Assembly (NCBI GenBank): GCA_016791105.1
Contig: JAEUNM010000128.1
Coordinates: forward strand, 44,387 to 108,386
From: Rhodocyclaceae bacterium
GTDB lineage: Bacteria > Pseudomonadota > Gammaproteobacteria > Burkholderiales > Rhodocyclaceae
Reading direction: 5' to 3'
Length of the DNA: 64,000 bases
The notes under the pieces were generated by a model. It was not told the origin of the DNA and did no database searches. It worked only from the letters and a program-made list of their open reading frames with translations. The position numbers and the translations under genes are program-made. Each line of letters begins with the position of its first letter. Position 1 is the stretch's first letter. Below are positions 27,213-35,166 of the stretch, one piece after another.

Positions 27213-27977
27213 ATGCGCGCGCTCGTTTTCAGCCTGACCTTCATCCTCGCCGGCACTGCCCACGCCGCGCCGCCACCGCCCGATCCTTTCGGGTCCGGCC
27301 TGTGGCCCGACGTGCATGCCGAATTTCTCGGGCGCGAACCCGTGGTCTTCGATGATCGCGTCAAGGTGGTCGCTCCGGCCTTTGCTGAGGATCCCATGGC
27401 CGTGCCGGTGAGCGTCGATGCCAGCGCACTGGGCGCGGTCAGCCGCGTGGTGGTGCTGGTGGACCGCAATCCTATCCGCAAGGTGCTGGAGTTTTTCCCG
27501 CAGGCGGCGCGGCCGGTGCTGGCGTTCCGCTTCAAGCTGCAACAGGGTAGCCCGGTGCGCGCCGCGGCCCGCACCGCCGACGGCGTGTGGCATCTGGGCG
27601 GCACCTGGGTGGATGGCTCCGGCGGCGGCTGCACGCTGCCCGGCGGAACGCGCTCGGACGGCAGTTGGGTGCGCACCCTGGGCCAGGTGCAGGGGCGCAT
27701 GTTCGACCATGGCGATGCGAGCCGCCTGCGCGTGCGCATCATGCACCCCATGGACACCGGGCTGGTGAGCGGCATACCGGCGTTTTACCTGGACGAACTG
27801 CAGTTGCGCGACGACGCCGGCACGGCCTACATGCGCATCCTGACCTTCGAGCCGGTATCGGAAAATCCGGTTTTTTCGTTCGACCTGGGCACGCGGCCGG
27901 CCGGCAGCCTGCATTTGCAGGGGCGCGACAATAACGGCAACCTGGTCGCTGCCCGCATAGACCAGCAGAAACCGTGA
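27213..27977 (+). CDS. Quinoprotein dehydrogenase-associated SoxYZ-like carrier
   Basis: A 254-aa periplasmic protein with a cleavable signal peptide (cleavage after AHA, about residue 18). It fuses a SoxY-like N-terminal domain to a SoxZ-like C-terminal immunoglobulin-type domain. The SoxY-type carrier cysteine is Cys140 in the loop GSGGGCTLPGG, equivalent to the GGC motif that carries sulfur intermediates in SoxYZ. The fused form is known as a partner of PQQ dehydrogenases. Its stop overlaps the start of the next gene (TGATG), and the PQQ dehydrogenase follows. The bound intermediate is unknown. The ATG at 27213 is chosen because it begins the signal peptide. Confidence 0.88.
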   Translation: MRALVFSLTFILAGTAHAAPPPPDPFGSGLWPDVHAEFLGREPVVFDDRVKVVAPAFAEDPMAVPVSVDASALGAVSRVVVLVDRNPIRKVLEFFPQAARPVLAFRFKLQQGSPVRAAARTADGVWHLGGTWVDGSGGGCTLPGGTRSDGSWVRTLGQVQGRMFDHGDASRLRVRIMHPMDTGLVSGIPAFYLDELQLRDDAGTAYMRILTFEPVSENPVFSFDLGTRPAGSLHLQGRDNNGNLVAARIDQQKP

Positions 27978-28915
27978 TGCGCACATTCCTGTTCGGGCTG
28001 GGTGCCTGGCTGTGTGGCTTGGCCGTGCAGGCGGCCGATTTCGATTACGCGCTCAAGCCGCGCGCGCTGGCCGCAGGTGTGTATGTGATCGAAGGCGCGG
28101 TGGCGGATTTCGAGCCCGCCAACGGCTGCAACATCATCAATACCGGCTTCATCGTGACCGAGGCCGGCGTGGTGGTGATCAATACCGGCCCCAGCAAACG
28201 CTATGGCGAACAGCAGCGCGCGGCGATACGGCGCATAACGCCTCTGCCCATCCTGCGCGTGCTCAACCTGAATCTGCATCCGGATTATTTTTTCGGTAAT
28301 CAGGCTTATGCAGATTTGGGCGCGTACGCCTTGCCCGGCACCCAGCGCGGCCAAAAGGCCGAAGGCGCGGCCTACGAAAACAATATGTACCGCCTATGCG
28401 GTGACTGGATGCGCGATACGGTGGCGACGCCGGCCACGCGCGCCGTGGAAGCGGGCCACCTGCAGTTGGGGGGACGCAAGCTGACGCTGCTGCACCTGTC
28501 CGGCCATACGCCGGATGACCTCGTCCTGCTCGACGAAACGAGCGGGGTTTTATTTGCCGGCGGCCTGGCTTTCCACGCCCGTGTGCCCACCACGCCGCAC
28601 GCCGATCTGCCGGTCTGGCTGCAATCGCTGGACCAATTGGCGGCCCTGCCGTTTCGCATCGTCGTGCCCAGCCACGGACCGGTCGCGGCATCGGAGGCGC
28701 CGATTACGCAAACGCGCAGCTATTTGCGCTGGCTGGACGCCACCTTGCGCGACGCGGCCACGCGCGGGCTGGACATCAATGAAGTATTGGCGACCCCGAT
28801 TCCAGAGCCCTATCGCAGTTTTGCCGTGCTGCCCACGGAATTCATGCGCAATGTGACCCACCTCTACCCGCGCTACGAACAGAAAGCATTGGGCGATCCG
28901 CTGTCGCGCGATTGA
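27977..28915 (+). CDS. Quinoprotein relay metallo-beta-lactamase-fold protein
   Basis: A 312-aa exported protein (signal peptide to about residue 20, QAA site) of the metallo-beta-lactamase fold, of the SoxH-related type that accompanies PQQ dehydrogenases. Conserved parts are VINTGPSKRYG, LHPDYFFGN, LSGHTPDDLVLLD and a C-terminal PSHGPV. The usual metal motif HxHxDH reads N99-L-H101-P-D103-Y104, so two of four ligands are replaced. The bridging-Asp region reads FAGGLAF. Zinc binding may therefore be altered or lost. It is translationally coupled to the SoxYZ-like gene and lies 243 bp before the PQQ dehydrogenase gene. Confidence 0.87.
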   Translation: MRTFLFGLGAWLCGLAVQAADFDYALKPRALAAGVYVIEGAVADFEPANGCNIINTGFIVTEAGVVVINTGPSKRYGEQQRAAIRRITPLPILRVLNLNLHPDYFFGNQAYADLGAYALPGTQRGQKAEGAAYENNMYRLCGDWMRDTVATPATRAVEAGHLQLGGRKLTLLHLSGHTPDDLVLLDETSGVLFAGGLAFHARVPTTPHADLPVWLQSLDQLAALPFRIVVPSHGPVAASEAPITQTRSYLRWLDATLRDAATRGLDINEVLATPIPEPYRSFAVLPTEFMRNVTHLYPRYEQKALGDPLSRD

Positions 28916-28970
28916 ACGCCACTGTTCCAGCCTGACACAGCGGCGCAAGACCCAATTTGTCGCAACACTT

Positions 28971-28989
28971 CATCGGCAATCAGCCGATG
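28971..28989. promoter_or_regulatory. Inverted repeat upstream of the PQQ dehydrogenase
   Basis: CATCGGC-N5-GCCGATG, a perfect 7-bp inverted repeat, lies about 110 bp upstream of the proposed sigma-54 start. It could be an activator site or simply an RNA hairpin after the preceding gene. Confidence 0.35.
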
Positions 28990-29006
28990 CGCCGCGGCAA
29001 TGGGAA

Positions 29007-29018
29007 ATTTGCGCAAAT
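29007..29018. promoter_or_regulatory. 12-bp palindrome upstream of the sigma-54-like promoter
   Basis: ATTTGCGCAAAT is a perfect palindrome centred about 80 bp before the predicted transcription start, where enhancer-binding proteins commonly bind. Confidence 0.35.
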
Positions 29019-29065
29019 CGCCTTGATCGATGGCAAGCTAGTCGCGCATTGTCCTGCCAGAGCAA

Positions 29066-29082
29066 CTGGCATGGTGTTTGCT
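29066..29082 (+). promoter_or_regulatory. Sigma-54 (RpoN) promoter of the PQQ dehydrogenase
   Basis: CTGGCATGGTGTTTGCT matches the -24/-12 consensus YTGGCACG-N4-TTGCW at all but one position, with the invariant GG and GC at the required ten-base separation. The predicted start is near 29093, giving a ~66-nt leader to the GTG at 29159. Confidence 0.6.
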
Positions 29083-29158
29083 GGGATGGGGTCAGGGGGA
29101 ATTTATGAAACCGCGCCATTGGGGCCGTGGTTCGCCCACTTCAATCAAGGAGGAGTGT

Positions 29159-30916
29159 GTGATTAAAAAACAGCTGTTGAGCGCTTTGGTCGCTTCGGTC
29201 TGCGCCGCTGGCGCGGGTTTCGTTCAGGCTGGCGCGATTACCGATCAGATGATTGCCGACGATGCGAAAACGCCCGGCGACGTTCTAAGTTGGGGGATGG
29301 GGACGGAAGGTCAGCGCTACAGTACGCTCACCCAGGTGAATACCAAAACCGTCAAGGATTTGGTTCCGGTCTGGTCCCTGTCGTTTGGCGGCGAAAAGCA
29401 GCGCGGGCAGGAAAGCCAGCCCGTGATTGCCGACGGCACGATGTTCGTGACGGCCTCCTATTCCCGTCTGTATGCCATCGAAACCAAAACCGGCAAGGAA
29501 AAGTGGAAGTACGAACACCGCCTGCCCGACGGCATCATGCCTTGCTGCGATGTGATCAACCGCGGTGCCGCGCTATTCGACAACCTGGTCATTTTCGGCA
29601 CGCTGGATGCGCAACTGGTCGCCCTGGACCGTGAAACCGGCAAGGTGGTCTGGAAAAAGAAAGTCGATGACTTCCAGGCCGGCTACTCGCTGTCAGCCGC
29701 GCCCATCATCGCCAAAGGATTGTTGCTCACCGGCGTGTCGGGCGGCGAATTCGGCATCGTCGGCCGCGTGGAAGCGCGCGATCCCAAAACCGGCAATATG
29801 GTTTGGTCGCGCCCGACGCTGGAAGGCTATATGGGCTACAAATACGATGCCGAGGGCAAGCCGGTCGAAAACGGCATGACCGGTACTACGAACAAGTCCT
29901 GGCCGGGCGACCTGTGGAAAACCGGCGGTGCATCCACCTGGCTGGGCGGCAGTTACAACGCGGAAACCGGCCTGGCCTATTTCGGTACCGGCAACCCGGC
30001 GCCCTGGAACAGCCACCTGCGTCCCGGCGACAACCTGTATTCCTGCTCGACTTTGGCGATCGACGTTTCCACCGGCCAAATCGTCTGGCATTACCAGAAC
30101 ACGCCCAATGACGGCTGGGATTTCGACGGCGTGAATGAATTCGTCACCTTCAAAACCAAGGACGGCCGCATTCTTGGTGGCAAGGCGGACCGCAATGGCT
30201 TTTTCTATGTGAATGACGCCAAGACCGGGAAGCTGGTCAACGCCTTCCCGTTCGTGAAGCAAATCACCTGGGCCAGCGGCATCGACCTTGCCACGGGCCG
30301 CCCGAAGTTCAACGACAAAAACCGGCCGGGTGACCCGTCCAAGACCACCGACGGCAAGAAGGGTGAATCGGTGTTCTCCGCGCCGTCCTTCCTCGGCGGC
30401 AAGAACCAGATGCCCATGGCTTATAGCCCGGACACCGGCCTGTTCTACGTGCCGGCCAACGAGTGGGGCATGGAAATCTGGAACGAGCCTATCAGCTACA
30501 AGAAGGGCGCGGCCTACCTGGGTGCCGGCTTCACCATCAAAACCATAAACGACGACTATATCGGCGCGCTGCGCGCGGTCGATCCCATGACCGGCAAAAT
30601 CGTCTGGGAAGCCAAGAACAATGCCCCGCTGTGGGGGGGCGTGCTGACCACCAAGGGCGGTCTGGTGTTCTATGGAACGCCGGAAGGTTTGCTCAAGGCG
30701 ATGGATGCCAAAACCGGAAAAGAGCTGTGGAGCTTCCAGGTCGGCACCGGCATCGTTGCGCCGCCGGTCACCTGGGAAGAAGGTGGCGTGCAATACGTGG
30801 CGATCGTTTCCGGCTGGGGTGGCGCAGTGCCGCTGTGGGGCGGTGACGTGGCCAAACGCGTGAACATGCTGAACCAGGGCGGTTCAGTCTGGGTGTTCAA
30901 GCTGCATAAATCCTGA
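29159..30916 (+). CDS. PQQ-dependent alcohol dehydrogenase, lanthanide-type active site
   Basis: A 585-aa periplasmic quinoprotein of the methanol/ethanol dehydrogenase family, with a signal peptide (cleavage after VQAG, about residue 25) and eight beta-propeller W-motifs. The adjacent-cysteine disulfide is Cys129-Cys130 (PCCDVINRG). Other marks are FGTGNPAPWN and RPGDNLY. The catalytic Asp321 lies in WDFDGVNE, and the residue two places on is Asp323. That second aspartate marks lanthanide-dependent enzymes (XoxF, ExaF, PedH); calcium enzymes have Ala or Ser. There is no C-terminal cytochrome domain. GTG is the start, preceded by AAGGAGGAG. No cytochrome or MxaJ-like gene adjoins; electron acceptor genes and PQQ synthesis must be elsewhere. 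Confidence 0.94.
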   Translation: MIKKQLLSALVASVCAAGAGFVQAGAITDQMIADDAKTPGDVLSWGMGTEGQRYSTLTQVNTKTVKDLVPVWSLSFGGEKQRGQESQPVIADGTMFVTASYSRLYAIETKTGKEKWKYEHRLPDGIMPCCDVINRGAALFDNLVIFGTLDAQLVALDRETGKVVWKKKVDDFQAGYSLSAAPIIAKGLLLTGVSGGEFGIVGRVEARDPKTGNMVWSRPTLEGYMGYKYDAEGKPVENGMTGTTNKSWPGDLWKTGGASTWLGGSYNAETGLAYFGTGNPAPWNSHLRPGDNLYSCSTLAIDVSTGQIVWHYQNTPNDGWDFDGVNEFVTFKTKDGRILGGKADRNGFFYVNDAKTGKLVNAFPFVKQITWASGIDLATGRPKFNDKNRPGDPSKTTDGKKGESVFSAPSFLGGKNQMPMAYSPDTGLFYVPANEWGMEIWNEPISYKKGAAYLGAGFTIKTINDDYIGALRAVDPMTGKIVWEAKNNAPLWGGVLTTKGGLVFYGTPEGLLKAMDAKTGKELWSFQVGTGIVAPPVTWEEGGVQYVAIVSGWGGAVPLWGGDVAKRVNMLNQGGSVWVFKLHKS

Positions 30917-31029
30917 GCGGCACTCGGCCTCCCGCGGCGCTCATCGGCGCGGCGGGCAGGCTGAGCCGTGCTCGCTTGCAAGGCCTCCCTCGGATGCAGC
31001 GCTTCCCTGCGCGTGCTATCCGTCTCTGA

Positions 31030-31058
31030 GCCGGTCTGAATCAGACCGGCTTTTTTTT
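31030..31058 (+). terminator. Rho-independent terminator after the PQQ dehydrogenase
   Basis: GCCGGTCT / AGACCGGC stem with a 5-nt loop, followed by eight T residues. It lies ~115 bp after the stop codon. Confidence 0.85.
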
Positions 31059-31166
31059 GCCGGCGAGGCGAGCCGCGCCGGCTCGCTATCGATTGCGCAG
31101 CCAGTGCTCCACCTGGCACAGGGGGCTGTGCCAAACTGGAACACTCTTGCGCCGGCTTGCGGGCGG

Positions 31167-31943
31167 CTAGCGGTTGCGAAATGCGGGTTTGCGCTTTTCG
31201 GCGAATGCCGCCATGCCTTCTTTCTGGTCTTCCAGCGCGAACGAGGCATGGAACAGTCGGCGTTCGAACAGCAGGCCCTCGGCCAGCGAGGATTCGAAGG
31301 CGCGATTGACTGATTCTTTGATCATCATGATGACCGGCAGCGAGAACTCGGCGATGGTGGCCGCGGTACGCAGCGCTTCTTCAAGCAAATTTTCCGCCGC
31401 CACGACGCGGGCAACCAGCCCTGAGCGCTCGGCCTCGGCGGCATCCATGGTGCGCGCGGTAAGACACATTTCCATGGCCTTGCTTTTGCCGATGGCGCGC
31501 GTGAGGCGCTGTGTGCCGCCGGCGCCGGGCAGGGTGCCCAGACGGATTTCCGGCTGAGCGAATTTGGCTGTGTCGGCGGCGATGATCATGTCGCAGGACA
31601 TGGCCAGTTCGCAGCCGCCACCCAGGGCAAAACCGGCCACGGCGGCAATGATGGGCTTGCGGCAGGCACGTACGCGCTCCCAGTTGCGCGTAATGTAATC
31701 CGGCATGTAGCACTGCATGTAATCGTAAGACTTCATCGCCTGAATGTCGGCGCCGGCGGCGAACGCCCGCTCGGAACCGGTGATCACCATGGCCGATATG
31801 TTGGCGTCGGCTTCAAAATCGGCCAGCGCCGCGCCCAGTTCGTCGATCAGCGCATCATTGAGGGCGTTGAGCGCCTTGGGGCGGTTGAGTGTGACCAGTC
31901 CGACTTTGCCGCGGGTTTCGACGAGGATGTTCTGATAGTCCAT
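31167..31943 (-). CDS. Enoyl-CoA hydratase (crotonase family)
   Basis: A 258-aa crotonase that hydrates trans-2-enoyl-CoA to 3-hydroxyacyl-CoA. The oxyanion-hole segments (ERAFAAGADIQAM and AVAGFALGGGCELAM) and both catalytic glutamates (in GGGCELAM and in QPEIRLGTLPGAGG) are present, as in active hydratases. Length is standard. The start at 31943 follows GGAAGG; the longer frame is rejected. No other beta-oxidation gene adjoins, so the pathway (fatty acid or phenylacetate type) is not fixed. Its place just after the lptA region, where many proteobacteria have lptB, is unusual. Confidence 0.93.
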   Translation of the reverse strand: MDYQNILVETRGKVGLVTLNRPKALNALNDALIDELGAALADFEADANISAMVITGSERAFAAGADIQAMKSYDYMQCYMPDYITRNWERVRACRKPIIAAVAGFALGGGCELAMSCDMIIAADTAKFAQPEIRLGTLPGAGGTQRLTRAIGKSKAMEMCLTARTMDAAEAERSGLVARVVAAENLLEEALRTAATIAEFSLPVIMMIKESVNRAFESSLAEGLLFERRLFHASFALEDQKEGMAAFAEKRKPAFRNR

Positions 31944-32223
31944 AAAATTACCTTCCCGTGAGAGGTGAAACGCGCGTACGCCGCTTCCGCTCGGCGTACT
32001 GCTGAAAGTCTGCACTGCCGGCGTGGGCGGCGGCGGGCCAGGGCGCAAGCTTGGGCTGCTTGCCAGCCCGGCGTGATGGGTATGCGCATCGTACGCACGC
32101 CTGCCGCTCTGCTTCCGGCCAACCAAGTCCATGCTGTCGGCGCGCCAGGAAATTTACCGCACATCCGGGTTGATATGCGGACCACGCCAGCGCACCTGAA
32201 CTGGAAAACCGTGCCCGCCTGGG

Positions 32224-32832
32224 TCAGTTTTTGCCAGGCGCCGGGGCCGGCAAGCCGGGCGCGGATTGCAGCGCAGCGCCCGCCGGGGCGGGCTTTTCCA
32301 CATCTTTGTTGCGCGGCTGGATGACGGCTTTGACGCGGTTGTCGCGGCCGCCGGAATTTGCGACCGTGCCGGCGTTGGGCCCATTCGTCACGATGTAATT
32401 TTCCGTTACGCCATCGTACTGAATGTACTGGCCGCGCACTTCGTCCTGGCCGCTTAGTACGCGCGCGCGGTTGAAAAAGCGCGCGCTCTGGGTATTGGCG
32501 TCATATTCGATGCGCTCGGCCTCGCCTTCTATCCAGTCTTCGCGGCCGTCGCGTTTCTGCCGGAAATGCGCGAGCTGAGGCGATCCGTAAGCCACGCCTT
32601 TCTGGAAGCCGTCGGCATCCTGCGTCACGACCAGCTTGTCTGCGCGCAGCGTCAGCGTACCCTGCGTGAGTGACACCCGCCCTTCGAATATATGCACCTT
32701 GTTCTTGTCGTCGACGGTGACTTTGTCGGCTTCCAGGTTGACTGGTTTGCTGCGGTCGGCACGTTCAGCCTGAACGTTGGCGGCCAATGCCAGCAACAAT
32801 AGGGACGCCAGGCGGCAGATGCGTTTATTCAT
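32224..32832 (-). CDS. lptA: Lipopolysaccharide transport periplasmic protein LptA
   Basis: A 202-aa periplasmic bridge protein with signal peptide (cleavage after VQA, about residue 22). It has the OstA-like beta-jellyroll, with tracts such as VNLEADKVTVDDKNKVHIFE and IQYDGVTENYIV. LptA links LptC at the inner membrane to LptD, carrying LPS. The Pro/Ala-rich C-terminal ~40 residues are probably disordered. Its ATG overlaps the lptC stop (ATGA). The gene order kdsD-kdsC-lptC-lptA is intact. Confidence 0.94.
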   Translation of the reverse strand: MNKRICRLASLLLLALAANVQAERADRSKPVNLEADKVTVDDKNKVHIFEGRVSLTQGTLTLRADKLVVTQDADGFQKGVAYGSPQLAHFRQKRDGREDWIEGEAERIEYDANTQSARFFNRARVLSGQDEVRGQYIQYDGVTENYIVTNGPNAGTVANSGGRDNRVKAVIQPRNKDVEKPAPAGAALQSAPGLPAPAPGKN

Positions 32833-33401
32833 TTTTTCCTGCGGTCAAAAGTGCCGCTTACGCGGCTTTGCAGCGTTACGTAGCCATTGATGCCATCGGC
32901 TTCCAGGCCGACGCCGCGCATGTGAGATTTGCCCTCGACGATATCGACCGGCGCATCCGTGCGCACTAGTTGATCATCGGGAAATATTGTCAGATGCGTC
33001 GTGGTGAGTACCCGCTCCGGGGTTTTGCGCTGGGCCGGGCGGCGCACCATCACGTCGTTCTGGAGCTCGACGCGCTTGCCCGCCTCGCCGATGTGCGCGA
33101 CAGCCGCACTGATATTGACGGGGCCGTCGCGGTTCGCAAACATGTATCGGGGTTGCTCCACGAAACTGGTGTCGTCGTCAGCGTAATGTACCAGACGCAC
33201 CGCGCCCAGCTCGCTTTGCAAGCTGCCGTCCGCGCCGAAGCGGCGTACCGACAATTTTTCGACGATGCTGTCCGGATCGTGGCGCATCGTTCCGGATCGC
33301 CCGGGGGATTCGTGTTCCGCGGTCTGTCTGAGCCAGAAACTGAGCCCGGACAGCAGCACCAGGACAACCAGTGGAAACAGATTGTTGGTGCGCAAGCGCA
33401 T
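32829..33401 (-). CDS. lptC: LPS export ABC transporter periplasmic protein LptC
   Basis: A 190-aa bitopic inner-membrane protein: one N-terminal helix (NLFPLVVLVLLSGLSFWL) and a periplasmic jellyroll that receives LPS from LptBFG and passes it to LptA. Start at 33401 gives the normal length; an upstream in-frame ATG would overlap kdsC and is less likely. It sits 14 bp after kdsC and overlaps lptA by 4 bp. Confidence 0.93.
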   Translation of the reverse strand: MRLRTNNLFPLVVLVLLSGLSFWLRQTAEHESPGRSGTMRHDPDSIVEKLSVRRFGADGSLQSELGAVRLVHYADDDTSFVEQPRYMFANRDGPVNISAAVAHIGEAGKRVELQNDVMVRRPAQRKTPERVLTTTHLTIFPDDQLVRTDAPVDIVEGKSHMRGVGLEADGINGYVTLQSRVSGTFDRRKK

Positions 33402-33415
33402 GCTGGCAGGGGCGC

Positions 33416-33919
33416 TCAGCCGGGCGCCGCGCCGCTGCGCGCCGTCAATATGAGGTCGCAAATTTCGCGCACCGCACCGGCACCGCCGGGGGCGCGGGCA
33501 ACGTAGTCGACCTGGCGCTTCACGTTGCGATGGGCGTCAGCCACGGTGGCAGAAAATCCGCATGCCTTGAGCACCGCCAGATCGACGACGTCATCGCCGA
33601 CGTAGCCACAATCGGCCAGGGTGATCCCCAGTTCGGTGGCGAAGCCGCTCAGTGCGGCGACTTTGTCGCTAACGCCCAGGGCGAACTGCCGTATGCCCAG
33701 ATTGGCCGCACGCTGGCTGACCGCCGCGGCGCTGCGGCCGCTTACGATGGCCACCGCGACACCGGCTTCCTGCAGCATTTTGATGCCGTGGCCATCCTGG
33801 CTGGAAAATGACTTGAGCACTTCGCCGCGGGCGTCGAACCACAGCTTGCCGTCGGTCAGCACGCCATCGACGTCCAGACCGAGCAGGCGCAGGCGGGCGG
33901 CTTTTTCGCGGAAGCCCAT
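33416..33919 (-). CDS. kdsC: 3-deoxy-D-manno-octulosonate 8-phosphate phosphatase KdsC
   Basis: A 167-aa HAD-superfamily phosphatase that releases phosphate from Kdo-8-phosphate in LPS core synthesis. The HAD motifs are visible: GLDVDGVLTDG (nucleophile Asp), VSGRSA (motif II), Lys in SDKVAAL and GDDVVDLAV (motif IV). It is capless, tetrameric in homologues. ATG at 33919 shares a base with the kdsD stop (TGATG), so the pair is coupled. Confidence 0.96.
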   Translation of the reverse strand: MGFREKAARLRLLGLDVDGVLTDGKLWFDARGEVLKSFSSQDGHGIKMLQEAGVAVAIVSGRSAAAVSQRAANLGIRQFALGVSDKVAALSGFATELGITLADCGYVGDDVVDLAVLKACGFSATVADAHRNVKRQVDYVARAPGGAGAVREICDLILTARSGAAPG

Positions 33920-34914
33920 CAAACCACCTTGGCCTGCAGCAGGTCGTGCGTGGTGAGGCCGCCGAGCAGACGGTTCTGCGCGTCCGTGACAAGCAACTGG
34001 CTGATGCGGTGCGATTCCATCATTTCCACCGCTTCCACCGCCAGGCGCTCCGGCGCGATGGTGCGCGGGCCGCGCGTCATGACGGCTTCGACCCGTTCCG
34101 CGCGCAGGTTGGACAGGCGGTCGAGCGCGCGGCGCAAATCGCCATCGGTAAATATGCCTACCACGCAGTCATCGGCGTCGAGTATCGCCGTCATGCCCAT
34201 GCCGCCGCGTGATATGGCGATCACTGCGTCGGCCACCGACGTATGCGGCGATACCGACGGCACCCGCTCGCGCTCGCGCATGACATCCGATACGTGTGTC
34301 AGCAGGCGCCGGCCTAGACGTCCGCCCGGATGCGAGCGCGCGAAATCGTCGGCACCGAAGCCACGTGCGTCGAGCAAAGCCACCGCCAGCGCATCGCCCA
34401 GGGCCAGCGCCGCGGTAGTGCTGGCCGTCGGTGCCAGATTGAGCGGGCAAGCTTCCTGCTCGACCCGCGCATCGAGGTGCGCGTCGGCGTCCTGCGCCAG
34501 TGTGGACGCAGCATTGCCGGTGATGGCGATGATTTTTCCGCCCTGGCGCTTGATGATGGGCACGATGGCGAGCAGTTCGTCGCTTTCGCCGGAATTCGAC
34601 AGCGCGATCAGCACGTCGTCGCGCGCGATCATGCCGAGGTCGCCGTGGTTGGCTTCCGCCGCATGTACGAAATAAGAGGGGGTGCCGGTGGACGCCAGCG
34701 TGGCCGCGATTTTGCGTGCGATGTGGCCGGATTTGCCTATGCCGCTCACGATGACGCGACCGTGCGAAGCAAGAATGAGGTTCAGCGCGGCGAGAAATTC
34801 GGCGCCCAGGCGCCCGCTCAGTTGCGCCACCGCTTCGGCTTCGATTTCTATCACCCTGCGCGCCAGGGCCAGCGCTTCCTGGCCTGCTGCGTGGGATTTG
34901 CTAGCTGCGCTCAT
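33919..34914 (-). CDS. kdsD: Arabinose-5-phosphate isomerase KdsD
   Basis: A 331-aa enzyme converting D-ribulose-5-phosphate to D-arabinose-5-phosphate, the first step to Kdo. An N-terminal SIS domain (GIGKSGHIARKIAATLAST, SNSGESDELL) is followed by two CBS domains (about residues 205-330). Length matches KdsD. The ATG at 34914 begins the conserved region; no obvious Shine-Dalgarno. It is first in the kdsD-kdsC-lptC-lptA operon and divergent from a Kef-type antiporter, the usual arrangement in proteobacteria of this kind. Confidence 0.96.
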   Translation of the reverse strand: MSAASKSHAAGQEALALARRVIEIEAEAVAQLSGRLGAEFLAALNLILASHGRVIVSGIGKSGHIARKIAATLASTGTPSYFVHAAEANHGDLGMIARDDVLIALSNSGESDELLAIVPIIKRQGGKIIAITGNAASTLAQDADAHLDARVEQEACPLNLAPTASTTAALALGDALAVALLDARGFGADDFARSHPGGRLGRRLLTHVSDVMRERERVPSVSPHTSVADAVIAISRGGMGMTAILDADDCVVGIFTDGDLRRALDRLSNLRAERVEAVMTRGPRTIAPERLAVEAVEMMESHRISQLLVTDAQNRLLGGLTTHDLLQAKVV

Positions 34915-35166
34915 CGGTACGGGATGCCAGGGCAGGGGACGCGGCAGTCGCGAGAAGTGCGAGGAGGATGGTCGAAAACTGTTTGCATGGGGCCGGCGTT
35001 CGACCCTGTGTACTGCGTTGTGACCGCTGTCGGGCCGGGGGCGAGCACCGCGTGCGGCTCGGTGCCGGCATTCCATTTCGGCTGGCCGACGAATTGGAGC
35101 GCGCGCACGGTCCGGTTATCATTGGCCGAAGTATATCAGAGCGCCCTTTCTGCACCGCTCCTGGCC

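Noticed and set aside
34330..35166. N-terminal extension of the Kef antiporter frame
   Set aside because: It would run antisense through kdsD; the conserved first membrane helix begins at 35167.
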